A stretch of 49,951 bases of DNA from Bacillus norwichensis (GTDB lineage: Bacteria > Bacillota > Bacilli > Bacillales > Bacillaceae_C): assembly GCF_014836955.1 (NCBI RefSeq), contig NZ_JACSPV010000032.1:1-49951 (forward strand), written 5' to 3'. Shown in pieces: positions 48,732 to 49,951 of this stretch. Within the stretch, counting starts at the first letter, position 1. Each line of letters opens with the position of its first letter. Made by a program: the position numbers and the translations under genes. Below the pieces are notes generated by a model. That model was not told where the DNA came from. It made no database searches and saw only the letters and a program-made list of their open reading frames with translations.

Positions 48732-49874
48732 TTATTTTCACTCACATGTTGAATATTATCTAAATCCATTGAATCAGATTGTTCCTTAAGTCGCTTCAAT
48801 ACTAAATCAACATCTGCAATATCTGGATGCATGGATAACAATGTTTTCATGTCAACATATGGTGCAAGTTTAACGATTTCGTCTGATATTTCGGCTTTGT
48901 TCTGTGGAATATTTCTCACAAAATTGAATCGGATATCATAAGGATCATACTCTTTACCCTGTTTATTTAATATGGTACAAATAAAACGAATACGTTTCCT
49001 CAATGCCTTTTCCATTTTACGTTCTTTGGTTGCTGCCTTAGAACTAAGTCCAAAAAGTTTGTACTCAAGAGCAACTCCACTCAAATTACTAGAAAAATTT
49101 TGTGATGTTAGATCGGGAATCGTAGAAAATTTATGTATAAGCTTATCAACAGTTTCAAAGAAGTTCTTTTGAAATTCTGGATTAACCTCTTTCGTTAAAA
49201 ACTTTACTTGGTCAACATCATCAGCAAGAATTGCACCTTCCTGTTTCATTTTTTCTAGGTCTTCCTTTTTTGTCCCCTTCATTTTACCTAAAATGAGGTA
49301 TGAATTTACCCATGCCTCAAGCTCATTACTACTATCCGAAAGCATAACCTCAACTGAATCTATCATTGGAATGAGTTGTTCAAAATCACCAATTTCTTCT
49401 TCATTGTTAACGTGGATACATACAGGAGTCTCCCCAAAATAATGTTCTCTTTTACTTTCTAAGGTGTAATTATCACCAGTGTAGTTGTATATACCTTCAG
49501 AATCATAAACTTCTACCTTTTGAATTTTTGATTTATCCGATAATGTTTCTTCCCAAGGGCGAACTGCAAATTTAACGTTTCCACTACTATCCTTTTCAAC
49601 ATACATTTCTAGGGGAGAATAATGTTTAAATCGAATATTGCCCAATTCATCAATGTAATGGAGTTCATATGTCTTTCCGTAAATTGAGAAGTTTTTTGCA
49701 ATTTCCGCGTCAACATCTTCAGAATCATTAAGATAAAAAATATGTTTTAAATCATTCAAAAAATCCTCATTATTAGAAACACTGAGATATGATAAAGGCT
49801 TAGATGCAAAATAACCTGTAATCGTATCGATTATGACTGTCGGATAGGATAATAGCATCTTATTGTTAGGCTTA
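48728..49874 (-). CDS. Portal protein (SPP1 gp6 type), N-terminus removed by an insertion
   Basis: 382 residues remain, from PNNKMLLSYPTVIIDTITGY onward, the part that follows the first ~70-80 residues in SPP1-like portals. Further motifs are EIGDFEQLIPMIDSVEVMLS and LTSQNFSSNLSGVALEYKLF. The frame runs into an IS21-type end at 49875, so the true start is beyond or lost. An internal ATG at 49858 would not give a complete portal. The phage cannot package DNA without it unless the copy outside the window is reconnected. Confidence 0.88.
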
Positions 49875-49951
49875 TGTGACCGTCAAGTAGAATTGAACAC
49901 TTTTTGCTAATTAATTTTGAACACTTTCGCTTCCAAAAATGGAAGTTCGAT
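49875..49951. mobile_element. IS21-family end (partial, window edge)
   Basis: Starts TGTGACCGTCAAGTAG and contains two close repeats, TTGAACACTTTTTGC and TTGAACACTTTCGC, which is the multiple-terminal-repeat end of IS21 elements in bacilli. A short inverted repeat CTTCCAAAAATGGAAG follows. istA/istB are outside the window. Confidence 0.7.

Overview
The window looks like a low-GC Bacillaceae chromosome (Bacillus or a close relative). It carries the conserved block gapA-pgk-tpiA-gpmI-eno-secG-est-rnr-smpB next to rpoN/sigL, a CotD-type spore coat gene, strong GGAGG ribosome sites with several TTG/GTG starts, and PBSX/SPP1/SPbeta-like prophage genes. Identifications come from reading the sequence and recalling protein families; no database search was run.

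Region 1 (1-3.5 kb, minus strand) is a small phenylacetate-type catabolic accessory cluster. It holds a short PaaD-like zinc-ribbon protein, a PaaX-family regulator, an enoyl-CoA hydratase with a frameshift near its start, and a metallo-beta-lactamase-fold hydrolase. Its spacers hold a palindrome over a likely promoter, a 20-bp tandem repeat and an IS200/IS605-type noncoding relic.

Region 2 (3.5-16.3 kb, minus strand) is core genome: sigL, a glutaredoxin-like gene, the glycolytic operon, secG, carboxylesterase, RNase R and SmpB. Three things are unusual. No cggR lies in front of gapA; a decayed, unidentified reading frame is there instead. The gpmI-eno spacer is swollen to about 450 bp by repeat sequences. 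A 47-50-bp hairpin repeat occurs on both sides of the glycolytic genes. Region 3 (16.3-20.1 kb) holds cotD, an unlisted 48-aa gene, an XRE regulator with three palindromic operators, a DUF4352 lipoprotein and an ISL3 transposase relic.

Region 4 (20.2-36.2 kb) is a prophage-derived unit with immunity genes (XRE repressor, ImmA-like protease, four operators), replication genes (replisome organizer, DnaC-like loader), a PBSX Xpf-like sigma factor, a complete siphovirus tail module (major tail protein, frameshifted tail chaperones, tape measure, Dit, 1500-aa tail spike) and an XhlA/holin/amidase lysis cassette. It has no terminase, portal, capsid or connector gene, and its integrase is a relic. 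A tail-plus-lysis unit under its own sigma factor is the layout expected of an F-type (flexible, non-contractile) tailocin, and is the most interesting candidate system here. A degraded prophage is the main alternative.

Region 5 (36.2-49.95 kb) begins with a tRNA-Arg(CCG) fragment lacking its 5' acceptor strand, a likely old att site. A second phage element follows: portal, MuF minor head protein, scaffold, capsid, connectors, and a 2142-aa tape measure carrying a lytic transglycosylase and an M23 peptidase. It lacks most tail genes in this window, and its portal gene is cut by an IS21-type end at the window edge.
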